Position numbers and translations under genes: made by a program
Origin: CAYNRG01 sp964399545
GTDB lineage: Bacteria; Bacillota_I; Bacilli_A; Erysipelotrichales; Erysipelotrichaceae
Assembly (NCBI GenBank): GCA_964399545.1
Contig: CAYNRG010000002.1
Coordinates: forward strand, 186,001 to 250,000
Direction: 5' to 3'
DNA length: 64,000 bases
Notes under the pieces: model-generated
The model's input: the letters and a program-made list of their open reading frames with translations, nothing else
Database searches by the model: none
Told to the model about the DNA's origin: nothing
Part shown: piece after piece, positions 8,462 through 17,902 of the stretch
How positions within the stretch are numbered: the first letter of the stretch is position 1
Layout of the letters: each line of letters opens with the position of its first letter

Positions 8462-11044
8462 ATGAATCAAAAGAAAGTGATGGAAAACATAGTTAAAGGA
8501 GGATTGAATCTACTTTTAGTACTTGCATTACTAATTAGTGGAGTTGTTGCAGAAGAGAACATAATTACTGAAGAAATTGTAATTGTTGAAGAAAATGCAA
8601 TGGCTGAAGATGGTGCAACCACAGAAGAGAATGTAATTAGTGAAGAAGTTGAAAAAAATGTTCCAGAAATAATCCAAGAAGGAAACACAGAACTTAAAGT
8701 TAATTTTCTTCAAGAAAGAGTTGCCGAAAGTGAACTTGTAGTTGATGAACAAGAAGGAAATAAATCGGTGGTTTTTGATGCATCAACGAAGACGTATTTT
8801 ATGGGTGATTATCAAATGGATAACTATGCTGAGGGAAGTGTGGATTTAGATTCATATCAATCTGGGAAATACGATCAAAATACAAAGATTATTGTAAGTG
8901 GAGAAGTAACTTTTTATACTATAAATGGAGAAGTGATAATTAACTCTATAAGAGAAGGAGATAGAGTAGCAGATTTAACTATTTTTGAGGGTAGCAACTT
9001 AAAAATAGAAACCAATGATGCGATAGGAATTCATGTATATAAGTTAAAGGCGAGCGAACTGAAATATGATGATAACAGCTTGATTGTCGAACAAGAGGAA
9101 ATAACTAAATTACAAGTAAAAGCAAAAGAAATTGGAATTTTAGTTAACGATTTTTCGTATACCTACATGGATTTAGTTGTTGAGGCAGAAAAATTTGGTA
9201 TAACTGCAGCAAGATATGAAGTGGATTGGGAAGACCAGGCAGAGAGTGGAAGCCTAACTAATGAATATGAACTAGGTCTTTCAAAAATGAAAATAACAGT
9301 CACAGGCGATGATGCAATTGGAATTCAAATGGGATACATGAAGGGTCATGTTCTAGAATTAGAAGTCAATGTAAATAAAGGAATAGGTATTTATACAGAT
9401 CAGATGAATTATGGGAGGCGTGGTATATCTAGTAATATCGGGACTTTGAAAATTAATGTTAACCAAGGAGAAGGAATAGTTGCGCAAAACAAATTTAGGG
9501 CTTATCAAAATGTAGATGTCCAGATAGAAGATGGAATAGGTATTTATGGAAGTTCAATATACGTGGAAGCAGGAAAAATTAAAGTCGAAGTTCAAAAAGG
9601 GTATGGCACCTATGGAAAGGATTCAATATATAGAGTAGATGACCTCAAAATTATAACGAGAGGAACCTCAACCTTTTCTAAGAAAGTTTTAGAGGAACGT
9701 GCAGCAATGAAGGTGCTTCCTAATGCAGCAGCAATGATGGTGACGGACTGGATAAATCTTCATGGTAGGGGAGGTGAAGATTACAAGGATTTTTGGTTAA
9801 TTTCAGCTCCTATGGATATTGATGGAAGTTATGGGGTTTATGGTGAAGAAGGAGAATTTTATATGGATATTAGTGGTAGCGAAATACGACCAATTTCTTT
9901 CCACATAAAAGGAAATATAGGAATCTTTATTGATGAAGGTGAAGTTCACGTTGCAGTGCACTCATATGGGAACTCTAATGGCGAGATCTTAAATGGAGTT
10001 ATTGAAGGTAAAAAGACAGCCATAGATGTTAAGGAAGGAACTTTCTTTGGTTATGGACCTACTTTGGAAAATCTGGATATAAAAGCAGAGGAATTTGGAA
10101 TTAAGGTAGATCGTTTAAATTTGGTCAATGCGAAAATTAATGTAGAGGTGTTGGGAGATAATGCTCAAACAGCTGTTAAGGTGGGTGGTTCTAAGCCGAA
10201 CACGAAGTTTTCTATGTTCTATGTAGATCTCAATATTAATTCAAGTAGGGATGGATTGATTGTTGATGCAGGAGATATTTACCTAGAGCTGAGTGATATT
10301 ACAGTTCAAGCAGACGATCATCCAATAGAAATGAATCTAAATAATGGTGAAGAACTTTTCATTATGGGTACAGAAATAGTCGCTATCGCAACTCAAAGAC
10401 CGTCAGATACTCTAGAAATTCCAGCATTTAATACGAATGCTAAGATTAATCTATTTTCAGCTACTGATACAATTTGGGAAGATGAAGAACCCCATGAAGT
10501 TCAGAGAGGATCTAAACTTGTAGAAATTTATCAAAATAAAACGATTAATAAACTATCTAAAGATCCAATGCTTGCTTATTCACCGAATGGGAATATAGAC
10601 AATTATTTAGACTATGAGTGGAAAGTTTATCCAGAAATTAATTTTGAAGTGAGTAATGATGGAATTTTGACAGAAGAAGAAGCGGAAACTATTGAGTTTT
10701 CTGCAACACGTCAAGGCGGAGTAAGTTATTTAAGAGCGGATAGGAAAATTCAGCTACAAGATGAAAATAATCAACATGTTGTTGAGTTTCTAACGTATTC
10801 AAAAGAAGAACCAGAAGTTCCAGAGGTTCCAAAAGGTGGAGATAGCAATCTATATACAGTCAATTTTTATAATTGCGCAGGGAAATTAGAAGGTCAAGAT
10901 TGGGTTGGATTAGGAGAAACAGCAAAAGCGCCTAAAGCGTATATTTATCCAACTTCAGCTATGGAGAATATTAATAGCAATAGAGATATTCAACCGTTAA
11001 ATTGTGATAGTCAGTTCACAATCCCAAATACTGGTGTAAGATAA
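8462..11044 (+). CDS. array gene 1: secreted beta-solenoid surface protein
   Basis: No function is known to me; an adhesin-like role is inferred. The 860-aa product starts with a signal peptide (residues 1-30, ending VVAEE) and then an acidic linker rich in EE and I/V (about 31-70). A constant domain follows (about 75-185, with FDASTKTYFMGDY and SGEVTFYTINGEV). The variable middle (about 185-650) is a chain of imperfect 20-30-residue repeats ending in GIGIY, GEGIVA, GYGTYG, GSYGVYG or GNIGIF, preceded by alternating strands such as KLQVKAKE. This looks like a right-handed parallel beta-solenoid. Next comes a constant domain (about 680-790, NYLDYEWKVYPEINFEV). The last 65 residues contain two cysteines (NFYNCAG, PLNCDSQF) and end in TIPNTGVR. 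This copy has no expanded Pro-Glu-Val repeat. GGGAGG lies before the ATG. Confidence 0.85.
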   Translation: MNQKKVMENIVKGGLNLLLVLALLISGVVAEENIITEEIVIVEENAMAEDGATTEENVISEEVEKNVPEIIQEGNTELKVNFLQERVAESELVVDEQEGNKSVVFDASTKTYFMGDYQMDNYAEGSVDLDSYQSGKYDQNTKIIVSGEVTFYTINGEVIINSIREGDRVADLTIFEGSNLKIETNDAIGIHVYKLKASELKYDDNSLIVEQEEITKLQVKAKEIGILVNDFSYTYMDLVVEAEKFGITAARYEVDWEDQAESGSLTNEYELGLSKMKITVTGDDAIGIQMGYMKGHVLELEVNVNKGIGIYTDQMNYGRRGISSNIGTLKINVNQGEGIVAQNKFRAYQNVDVQIEDGIGIYGSSIYVEAGKIKVEVQKGYGTYGKDSIYRVDDLKIITRGTSTFSKKVLEERAAMKVLPNAAAMMVTDWINLHGRGGEDYKDFWLISAPMDIDGSYGVYGEEGEFYMDISGSEIRPISFHIKGNIGIFIDEGEVHVAVHSYGNSNGEILNGVIEGKKTAIDVKEGTFFGYGPTLENLDIKAEEFGIKVDRLNLVNAKINVEVLGDNAQTAVKVGGSKPNTKFSMFYVDLNINSSRDGLIVDAGDIYLELSDITVQADDHPIEMNLNNGEELFIMGTEIVAIATQRPSDTLEIPAFNTNAKINLFSATDTIWEDEEPHEVQRGSKLVEIYQNKTINKLSKDPMLAYSPNGNIDNYLDYEWKVYPEINFEVSNDGILTEEEAETIEFSATRQGGVSYLRADRKIQLQDENNQHVVEFLTYSKEEPEVPEVPKGGDSNLYTVNFYNCAGKLEGQDWVGLGETAKAPKAYIYPTSAMENINSNRDIQPLNCDSQFTIPNTGVR

Positions 11045-11081
11045 ATCAATCCATAGAGACAAATTTTTAGATTTAATATTC

Positions 11082-11108
11082 AACCGCACTTTATAGTGCG
11101 GTTTCTTT
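11082..11108 (+). terminator. terminator of array gene 1
   Basis: A perfect 9-bp stem, AACCGCACT-TTAT-AGTGCGGTT (11082-11103), followed by a T-rich stretch. The same hairpin follows array gene 4. Confidence 0.85.
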
Positions 11109-11190
11109 GTAGTTAATAGAACAATTTATGGAAAAAACTTACTTATGAAATTACTGGTTTTCTATGTTACTAATGATTATTAAGTATTAT

Positions 11191-11500
11191 ATATTAATTC
11201 ACTTATTGAATAGGGCGCTAAGACCTGTATTCAAGGGCATTTGATGTATTGGCGGATATTAGTGTGAATAGAGGAATAAAGAGATAATTACTATTTTATT
11301 AATATCTAATTCAACTATTATACTTTAGATATTAAAATATATTTTATATAAATAAAAAGAGTATAATACTTGAAAAAATAAAATAAATATATTAATATAG
11401 AAATCTATAGCCTAAAATCATGAATTAGAAATGATAGAGAGGTTAAATATTTTTTAGAATAATCTGAATGGCAATCAAGAAAAGAAAAGGGAGGTAGAAG
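11191..11500 (+). repeat. conserved upstream block of array gene 2
   Basis: About 310 bp nearly identical to 14328-14637 and similar to 17565-17867. It begins near CACTTATTGAATAG, passes an AT-rich stretch (ATTATACTTTAGATATTAAA) and the TTGAAA promoter, and ends in the GGGAGG ribosome binding site. Spacer and gene were evidently duplicated as one unit. Confidence 0.75.
11370..11398 (+). promoter_or_regulatory. promoter of array gene 2
   Basis: TTGAAA, 17 bases, TAATAT, giving a leader of roughly 95 nt. The leader contains ATCAT ... ATGAT, a small possible hairpin shared with genes 1-4. Confidence 0.7.
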
Positions 11501-14170
11501 ATGAATCAAAAGAAAATGATGAGAAACATAGTTAAAGGAGGGCTGAATCTATTTTTAGTACTAGCGTTACTAATTAGTGGAGTTGTTGCGGAAGAGAACA
11601 TAATTACTGAAGAAATTGTAATTGTTGAAGAAAATGCAATTACTGAAGATAGTGTATCCACAGAAGAGAATGTAATTAGTGAAGAAGTTGAAAAAAATGT
11701 TCCAGAAATAATCCAAGAAGGAAACACAGAACTTAAAGTTAATCTTTTTCAAGAAAGAGTTGCAGAAAGTGAACTTGTAGTTGATGAACAAGAAGGAAAT
11801 AAATCGGTTGTTTTTGATGCATCAACGAAGACGTATTTTATGGGTGATTATCAAATGGATCACTATGTTGATGGAAGTGTAGATTTAAATTCATATCAGT
11901 CTGGGAAATACGATCAAAATACAAAGATTATTGTAAATGGAGAAGTAACTTTTTATACTATAAATGGAGAGGTTGTAGTTAATTCCATAAGAAAAGGTGA
12001 TAGAGCAGTTGCTTTACTTATTTTTGAGGGAAGCAACTTAAAAATAGAAACCAATGATGCCATAGGGATTGATGTTCCAAGAGTCCTAGTTGGTTATACA
12101 ACATTTAGAATTACAGGCATGTATAAGGCAGAAGAAGTAACAAAATTACAAGTAAAAGCGAAAGAAATTGGAATTTTAGTTAACGATTTTCCGTATAACT
12201 ACATGGATTTAGTTGTTGAGGCAGAAAAATTTGGTATAACTGAAGCAAGATATGAAGTGGATTGGGAAGTCCAGGCAGAGAGTGGAAGCCTAATTTATGG
12301 ATATGAACAAGGTCTCTCAAAAATGAGAATAACAGTCACAGGTGATGATGCCATAGGGATTCAAATGCGAGAAATGGTGGGCAATAATCTAGAATTAGAA
12401 GTCAATGTAAATAAAGGAATAGGTATTTATACAGATAGAATATCTCAAGCTGGGGATGCTTTATCTGATAATATAGGAACTTTGAAAATTAATGTTAACC
12501 AAGGAGAAGGGATAGTTGCACAAAACGAATTTGCGATTTATCAAAATATAGATGTCCAGGTAGAAGATGGAATAGGTATTTATGGAAAGTCAATACACAT
12601 GACTGCAGAGAAAGTGAAAGTCGAAGCTCAAAAAGGTTATGGCATCTATGGTAGGATGATAGTCTGTGAAGTAAATGACTTCCAAATTATAACGCGAGGA
12701 GCCTCAACTTTTTCTAAGAAAGTTTTAGAGGAACGTGCAACGATGAAGGTGCTTCCTAATGCAGCAGCAATGATGATGACGGAGCATATAGATCTTCATG
12801 AAAAGGGAGAAAAAAAATACAGGGGTACTTGGTTATTTTCGGCTCCTATGGATATTGATGGAAGTTACGGGGTTTATGGTGAAAAAGGAGATTTTTATAT
12901 GGTCTTTAGGGGTAGCGAAATACGACCAATTTCTTTCGAAATAAAAGGAAATATAGGAATCTCTATTGATGAAGGTAAAGCTTACATTGGAGCACACTCA
13001 TATGGGAACGCTAATGGAGAGACCTTAAGCGGATTTATTGAAGGTAAAAAGGCCGCTATAGATGTTGAAGAGTGTACTTTTTTTGGAGATAGACCTACTT
13101 TGGAAAATGTGGATATAAAAGCAGAGGAATTTGGAATCAAAGCAGAAAGACTATTTTTGGAGCGGTTGAATATGGATGTAGAGGTGTTGGGAGATAATGC
13201 TCAAGCAGCTATTAAGGTGGGCGGTTCTGAGATGGACAGGGAATTGCATATGGTCGAGGTAGAGCTCAATATTAATTCAAGTAGGGATGGACTGATTGTT
13301 GATGCAGGAGATATTTACCTAGTGCTGAGTGATATTACAGTTCAAGCAGATGATCACCCAATAGAAATGAACCTAAATAATAATGAAGAACTTTCCGTTA
13401 TGGGTACAGAAATAGTTGCTATCGCAACTCAAAGACCGGCAGATATTCTAGAAGTTCCGGCGTTTAATACGAATGCTAAGATTAATCTATCTTCAGCTAC
13501 TGATACAATTTGGGAAGATGAAGAACCCCATGAAGTTCAGAGAGGATCTAAACTTGTAGAAATTTATCAAAATAAAACGATTAATAAACTATCTAAAGAT
13601 CCAATGCTTGCTTATTCACCGAATGGGAATATAGACAATTATTTAGACTATGAGTGGAAAGTTTATCCAGAAATTAATTTTGAAGTGAGTAATGATGGAA
13701 TTTTGACAGAAGAAGAAGCGGAAACTATTGAGTTTTCTGCAACACGTCAAGGCGGAGTAAGTTATTTAAGAGCGGATAGGAAAATTCAGCTACAAGATGA
13801 AAATAATCAACATGTTGTTGAGTTTCTAACGTACTCAAAAGAAGAACCAGAAGCTCCAGTAGAACCAGAAGTTCCGGTAGAACCAGAAGTTCCGGTAGAA
13901 CCAGAAGTTCCGGTAGAACCAGAAGCTCCAGTAGGGCCAGAAGTTCCAGAGGTTCCAAAAGGTGGAGATAGCGATCTATATACAGTCAACTTTTATAATT
14001 GTGCAGGGAAATTAGAAGGTCAAGATTGGGTTGGATTAGGAGAAACAGCAAAAGCGCCTAAAGCGTATATTTATCCAACTTCAGCTATGGAGAATATTAA
14101 TAGCAATAGAGATATTCAACCGTTAAATTGTGATAGTCAGTTCACAATCCCAAATACTGGCGTAAGATAA
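11501..14170 (+). CDS. array gene 2: secreted beta-solenoid surface protein
   Basis: An 889-aa paralogue of gene 1 with the same order: signal peptide 1-30, acidic EE-rich linker, constant N-domain, variable beta-solenoid middle, constant domain, Pro-Glu-Val repeat, cysteine-pair tail ending TIPNTGVR. Middle repeats include DAIGIQM, GIGIYTD, GEGIVAQ, GYGIYG and GSYGVYG. Between genes 1 and 2 the ends are near-identical in DNA, while parts of the middle differ. From 13328 to 13863 I see no difference by eye from array gene 4 (19757-20292), a sign of recent conversion or duplication. The hexapeptide VEPEVP is repeated about five times before KGGD. Function unknown. Confidence 0.85.
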   Translation: MNQKKMMRNIVKGGLNLFLVLALLISGVVAEENIITEEIVIVEENAITEDSVSTEENVISEEVEKNVPEIIQEGNTELKVNLFQERVAESELVVDEQEGNKSVVFDASTKTYFMGDYQMDHYVDGSVDLNSYQSGKYDQNTKIIVNGEVTFYTINGEVVVNSIRKGDRAVALLIFEGSNLKIETNDAIGIDVPRVLVGYTTFRITGMYKAEEVTKLQVKAKEIGILVNDFPYNYMDLVVEAEKFGITEARYEVDWEVQAESGSLIYGYEQGLSKMRITVTGDDAIGIQMREMVGNNLELEVNVNKGIGIYTDRISQAGDALSDNIGTLKINVNQGEGIVAQNEFAIYQNIDVQVEDGIGIYGKSIHMTAEKVKVEAQKGYGIYGRMIVCEVNDFQIITRGASTFSKKVLEERATMKVLPNAAAMMMTEHIDLHEKGEKKYRGTWLFSAPMDIDGSYGVYGEKGDFYMVFRGSEIRPISFEIKGNIGISIDEGKAYIGAHSYGNANGETLSGFIEGKKAAIDVEECTFFGDRPTLENVDIKAEEFGIKAERLFLERLNMDVEVLGDNAQAAIKVGGSEMDRELHMVEVELNINSSRDGLIVDAGDIYLVLSDITVQADDHPIEMNLNNNEELSVMGTEIVAIATQRPADILEVPAFNTNAKINLSSATDTIWEDEEPHEVQRGSKLVEIYQNKTINKLSKDPMLAYSPNGNIDNYLDYEWKVYPEINFEVSNDGILTEEEAETIEFSATRQGGVSYLRADRKIQLQDENNQHVVEFLTYSKEEPEAPVEPEVPVEPEVPVEPEVPVEPEAPVGPEVPEVPKGGDSDLYTVNFYNCAGKLEGQDWVGLGETAKAPKAYIYPTSAMENINSNRDIQPLNCDSQFTIPNTGVR
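13850..13953 (+). repeat. 18-bp tandem repeat coding VEPEVP in array gene 2
   Basis: About five 18-base units encoding VEPEVP, VEPEAP or VGPEVP. The unit length keeps the reading frame whatever the copy number. Gene 1 has no full unit, gene 3 has three and gene 4 has fifteen. Confidence 0.85.
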
Positions 14171-14235
14171 ATCAAGCCATAGAGGCAGATTTTTAGATTT
14201 AATATTCAATCGCACTATAAATGAACTGGAAATAT

Positions 14236-14270
14236 AAATGTAGACACAAAAAACAGTGTCTACATTTTTT
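14236..14270 (+). terminator. terminator of array gene 2
   Basis: A perfect 12-bp stem, AAATGTAGACAC (14236-14247) with GTGTCTACATTT (14256-14267), followed by Ts. It differs from the hairpin behind genes 1 and 4 but is shared with gene 3. Together with the following GGAGGAACATTAAT it may be the end of an old insertion. Confidence 0.85.
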
Positions 14271-14327
14271 AGTATAGTAATGCAAAAGGAGGAACATTAA
14301 TATCAAGAATAAAAAAGAATCGAATAG

Positions 14328-14637
14328 ATATTGATTCACTTATTGAATAGTGTTACAAGTCTTTTATTCAAGGGTGTTGGAGATGTTGGTGGATGTTAGT
14401 GGAAATAGAGGGATAAAAATATTGTTACTATTTTATTAATATCTAATTTAACCATTATACTTTAGATATTAAAACATATTTTATATAAATAAAAAGAGTA
14501 TAACACTTGAAAAAATAAAATAAATATATTAATATAGAAATCTATAGCCTAAAATCATGAATTAAAAATGATAGAGAGGTTAAATATTTTCCAGAATAAT
14601 CTAAATGGCAATCAAGAAAAGAAAAGGGAGGTAGAAG
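14328..14637 (+). repeat. conserved upstream block of array gene 3
   Basis: Near-identical copy of 11191-11500. Its left edge, ATATTGATTCA at 14328-14338, is fused directly to CTTATTGAATAG. In the spacer after gene 3 these two parts lie 114 bp apart, so this spacer looks like a deletion product. Confidence 0.75.
14507..14535 (+). promoter_or_regulatory. promoter of array gene 3
   Basis: TTGAAA, 17 bases, TAATAT, identical in layout to the promoter of gene 2. Confidence 0.7.
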
Positions 14638-17292
14638 ATGAATCAAAAGAAAGTGATGAGAAACATAGTTAAAGGAGGGATGAATCTATTTTTAGTAGTG
14701 GCTTTACTAGTAGGTGGAGTTGTTGCGGAAGAGAACATAATTACCGAAGAAATTGTAATTGTTGAAGAAAATGCAATTACTGAAGATAGTGTAGTCACAG
14801 AAGAGAATGTAATTAGTGAAGAAGTTGAAAAAAGTGTTCCAGAAATAATTCAAGAAGGAAACACAGAACTTAAAGTTAATTTTTTTCAAGAAAGAGTTGC
14901 CGAAAGTGAACTTGTAGTTGATAACCGAGAAGGAAATAAATCGATTGTTTTTGATGCATCGACAAAGACGTATTTTATGGGTGATTATCAAATGGATAAC
15001 TATGCTGAGGGAAGCGTGGATTTAGATGCATATCAATCTGGGAAATATAATCAGAATACAAAGATTATAGTAAATGGAGGTGTGACTATCTATACTATAA
15101 ACGGAGAAGTTGTAGTTAATTCCATAAGAGAAGGTGATGGACCGACTGCTTTACTTATTTTTGAGGGGAGCAACTTAAAAATAGAAACCAATGATGTCGT
15201 AGGGATTGATATTCCATTCATCAGGGTTGGTTATACATCATTTAGAGACAATGGTGAGGCAGAAGAAGTAACCAAATTACAAGTAAAAGCAAAAGAAATT
15301 GGAATTCTAGTGGGCTACTTTGAGTATGATTATATTGATTTAGTTGTTGAGGCGGAAAAATTTGGCATAACTTCAGCTAGATATAAAGTGGATTGGGAAG
15401 ATTCGGGTAATAATGAAATAATAGGTTGGCGTGGAATAAATCTTTCGAAAATGAAAATAACAGTCACAGGCGATGATGCAATTGGAATTCAAATGAGACA
15501 CATGGATGGCTGTGGTCTAGAATTAGAAGTCAATGTAAATAAAGGAATAGGTATTTATACAGATATAATGAGGCAGTTTAGGGCGAGTTCATCTATTGAT
15601 ATGGGAACTTTGAAAATTAATGTTAACCAAGGAGAAGGGATAGTTGCGCAAACCGAACTTTGGTCTGATCAAAAGATAGATGTTCAGGTAGAAGATGGAA
15701 TAGGTATTTATGGAAGTTCAATACGAGTGGGAGCAGAGAAGATGAGAGTCGAAGTTCAAAAAGGGTATGGCACCTATGGAAGGGATATAAGGTATAGAGT
15801 AGATGACCTCCAAATTATAACGAGAGGAGCTTCAACTTTTTCTAAGAAAATTTTAGAAGAGCGAACAGCAGCGGAGGGAACGTCTCGAGAATGGAGGCTA
15901 CCAGATGTTGCAGCAATAATTGTGAATAGGATAAATCTCGATTATAGTCCTGGACAATATGAGGGAGCGAGTGAGAGTTATAATTGGTTAATTTCAGCCT
16001 CTATGGATATTGAAGGAAGCTATGGCGTGTATGGCTATGAAAAAGGATTTTTTGAAATGGACGTCAATACGGGACATAAAGGCAGGTCACCTCTTTCTTT
16101 CCATATAAAAGGAAATGTAGGAGTCTTTTTCGATGAAGGAGAAGTGATCCTTTGGGCGCACGCTTATGATGATTCTGATGGTGAGACCGCAAGTGGAGTT
16201 ATTGAAGGTAAAAAGGCCGCCATAGATACCGAGAAGTGTTCTCTCTATAGTCTTAGAGACACTCTGAAAAATATGGATATAAAAGCAGAGGAATTTGGAA
16301 TCAAAACAGATAGGTTATACTTGGGTGGAGTGAAGGTCAATGTAGAGGTGTTAGGAGATAATGCTCAAACAGCTGTCAAGGTGGGCGATTCTGAGGTGGA
16401 TAGGGAATTGTATATGGACAATGCAAAGCTCGATATTAATTCGAGTAGGGATGGACTGATTGTCAATGCAGGAAAAATTTCGCTAAAGGTGAGCCATATT
16501 ACAGTTCAAGCAGATGATCATCCAATAGAAATGAATCTAAATAATGGCGAAGAACTTTCCGTTATGGGCACAGAAATAGTTGCTATCGCAACTCAAAGAC
16601 CATCAGATACTCTAGAAGTTCCAGCGTTTAATACAAATGCTAAGATTAATCTATCTTCAATAGAAAGATATGCATCTGATTTTGGAGAAGCAATCGATAG
16701 AGGATCTAAACTTGTAGAAATTTATCAAAATAAAACGATTAATAAACTATCTAAAGATCCAATGCTTGCTTATTCACCGAATGGGAATATAGACAATTAT
16801 TTAGACTATGAGTGGAAAGTTTATCCAGAAATTAATTTTGAAGTGAGTAATGATGGAATTTTGACAGAAGAAGAAGCGGAAACTATTGAGTTTTCTGCAA
16901 CACGTCAAGGCGGAGTAAGTTATTTAAGAGCGGATAGGAAAATTCAGCTACAAGATGAAAATAATCAACATGTTGTTGAGTTTCTAACGTACTCAAAAGA
17001 AGAACCAGAAGCTCCAGTAGAGCCAGAAGTTCCAGTAGAGCCAGAAGTTCCGGTAAGACCAGAAGTTCCAGAGGTTCCCAAAGGTGGAGATAGCAATCTA
17101 TATACAGTCAACTTTTATAATTGTGCAGGGAAATTAGAAGGCCAAGATTGGGTTGGATTAGGAGAAACAGCAAAAGCGCCTAAAGCGTATATTTATCCAA
17201 CTTCAGCTATGGAGAATATTAATAGCAATAGAGATATTCAACCGTTAAATTGTGATAGTCAGTTCACAATCCCAAATACTGGCGTAAGATAA
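14638..17292 (+). CDS. array gene 3: secreted beta-solenoid surface protein
   Basis: An 884-aa paralogue with signal peptide 1-30, EE-rich linker, constant N-domain, beta-solenoid middle, constant domain, three VxPEVP units and the cysteine-pair tail ending TIPNTGVR. The middle differs most from genes 1 and 2 at about residues 415-470, where longer loops occur (GTSREWRLPDVAA and DYSPGQYEGASESYNW). It also differs just before the constant domain, where SSIERYASDFGEAID replaces SSATDTIWEDEEPHEV. From RGSKLVEIY onward it is again almost identical to genes 1, 2 and 4. Such sharp borders suit a mosaic made by recombination. Function unknown. Confidence 0.85.
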   Translation: MNQKKVMRNIVKGGMNLFLVVALLVGGVVAEENIITEEIVIVEENAITEDSVVTEENVISEEVEKSVPEIIQEGNTELKVNFFQERVAESELVVDNREGNKSIVFDASTKTYFMGDYQMDNYAEGSVDLDAYQSGKYNQNTKIIVNGGVTIYTINGEVVVNSIREGDGPTALLIFEGSNLKIETNDVVGIDIPFIRVGYTSFRDNGEAEEVTKLQVKAKEIGILVGYFEYDYIDLVVEAEKFGITSARYKVDWEDSGNNEIIGWRGINLSKMKITVTGDDAIGIQMRHMDGCGLELEVNVNKGIGIYTDIMRQFRASSSIDMGTLKINVNQGEGIVAQTELWSDQKIDVQVEDGIGIYGSSIRVGAEKMRVEVQKGYGTYGRDIRYRVDDLQIITRGASTFSKKILEERTAAEGTSREWRLPDVAAIIVNRINLDYSPGQYEGASESYNWLISASMDIEGSYGVYGYEKGFFEMDVNTGHKGRSPLSFHIKGNVGVFFDEGEVILWAHAYDDSDGETASGVIEGKKAAIDTEKCSLYSLRDTLKNMDIKAEEFGIKTDRLYLGGVKVNVEVLGDNAQTAVKVGDSEVDRELYMDNAKLDINSSRDGLIVNAGKISLKVSHITVQADDHPIEMNLNNGEELSVMGTEIVAIATQRPSDTLEVPAFNTNAKINLSSIERYASDFGEAIDRGSKLVEIYQNKTINKLSKDPMLAYSPNGNIDNYLDYEWKVYPEINFEVSNDGILTEEEAETIEFSATRQGGVSYLRADRKIQLQDENNQHVVEFLTYSKEEPEAPVEPEVPVEPEVPVRPEVPEVPKGGDSNLYTVNFYNCAGKLEGQDWVGLGETAKAPKAYIYPTSAMENINSNRDIQPLNCDSQFTIPNTGVR
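17008..17072 (+). repeat. 18-bp tandem repeat coding VEPEVP in array gene 3
   Basis: Three units (VEPEVP, VEPEVP, VRPEVP) between EEPEAP and EVPKGGD. Confidence 0.8.
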
Positions 17293-17357
17293 ATCAAGCC
17301 ATAGAGGCAGATTTTTAGATTTAATATTCAATCGCACTATAAATGAACTGGAAATAT

Positions 17358-17393
17358 AAATGTAGACACAAAAAAACAGTGTCTACATTTTTT
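17358..17393 (+). terminator. terminator of array gene 3
   Basis: The same 12-bp stem as after gene 2 (17358-17369 with 17379-17390), with one more A in the loop, followed by Ts. Confidence 0.85.
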
Positions 17394-17564
17394 AGTATAG
17401 TAATGCAAAAGGAGGAACATTAATGCCAAGAATAAAAAAGAATCAAATAGATATTGATTCAAGGAGGAGAAATTAAGGACAGATCAAGCGAGTTTTTTAC
17501 AGCGAATAAGATTGGTCTATGGAAAATACTTATTTTTTCATTACTAACGATTATTAAACATTAT
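17394..17564 (+). other. spacer with a 17-codon relic reading frame
   Basis: GGAGG precedes an ATG at 17423 that opens a 17-codon frame, MPRIKKNQIDIDSRRRN, then stop. The copy after gene 2 (around 14302) has ATA in place of ATG. Strong ribosome binding site, short basic start and adjacent inverted repeat suggest the left end of a lost insertion sequence or small gene. ATATTGATTCA occurs at 17451 and again at 17565. Confidence 0.4.
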
Positions 17565-17867
17565 ATATTGATTCACTTATTAAATAGGAGTATAAGCTCT
17601 TTATTTAAAGGGGTTTGTGGTTGTTAGGTGAATAGAAGAGTGAATAAGTAATTAATTGATGTTTTACTAGTGTCTAGTTGAATCCTTATTATTTAGATAA
17701 TAAAATATAGTTTATATAAGTGAAAAGAGCATAATTGTTGAAGAAATATAATAAATATAGTAGTATGAAAATCTATAGCCTAAGATCATGAATTAGAAAT
17801 GATAGAGAGGTTAAGTGTTTTTCAGAATAATCCAAATAGTGATTAAAAAAGAAAAGGGAGGCAGAAG
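17565..17867 (+). repeat. upstream block of array gene 4
   Basis: A diverged copy of the block before genes 2 and 3: ATATTGATTCACTTATT, then TATAAGCTCTTTATTTAAAG, then promoter, leader and GGGAGG. Confidence 0.65.
17738..17766 (+). promoter_or_regulatory. promoter of array gene 4
   Basis: TTGAAG, 17 bases, TAGTAT, matching the promoter of gene 1. The normal ribosome binding site and ATG follow at 17855-17870. Confidence 0.7.
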
Positions 17868-17902
17868 ATGAAACAAAAAAAAGTGATGAGAAGCGTAGTT
17901 AA

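Noticed and set aside
17423..17476. The 17-codon frame with a strong ribosome binding site as a real gene
   Set aside because: The sister copy at about 14302 has lost its ATG and the frame is interrupted, so it is treated as a relic.
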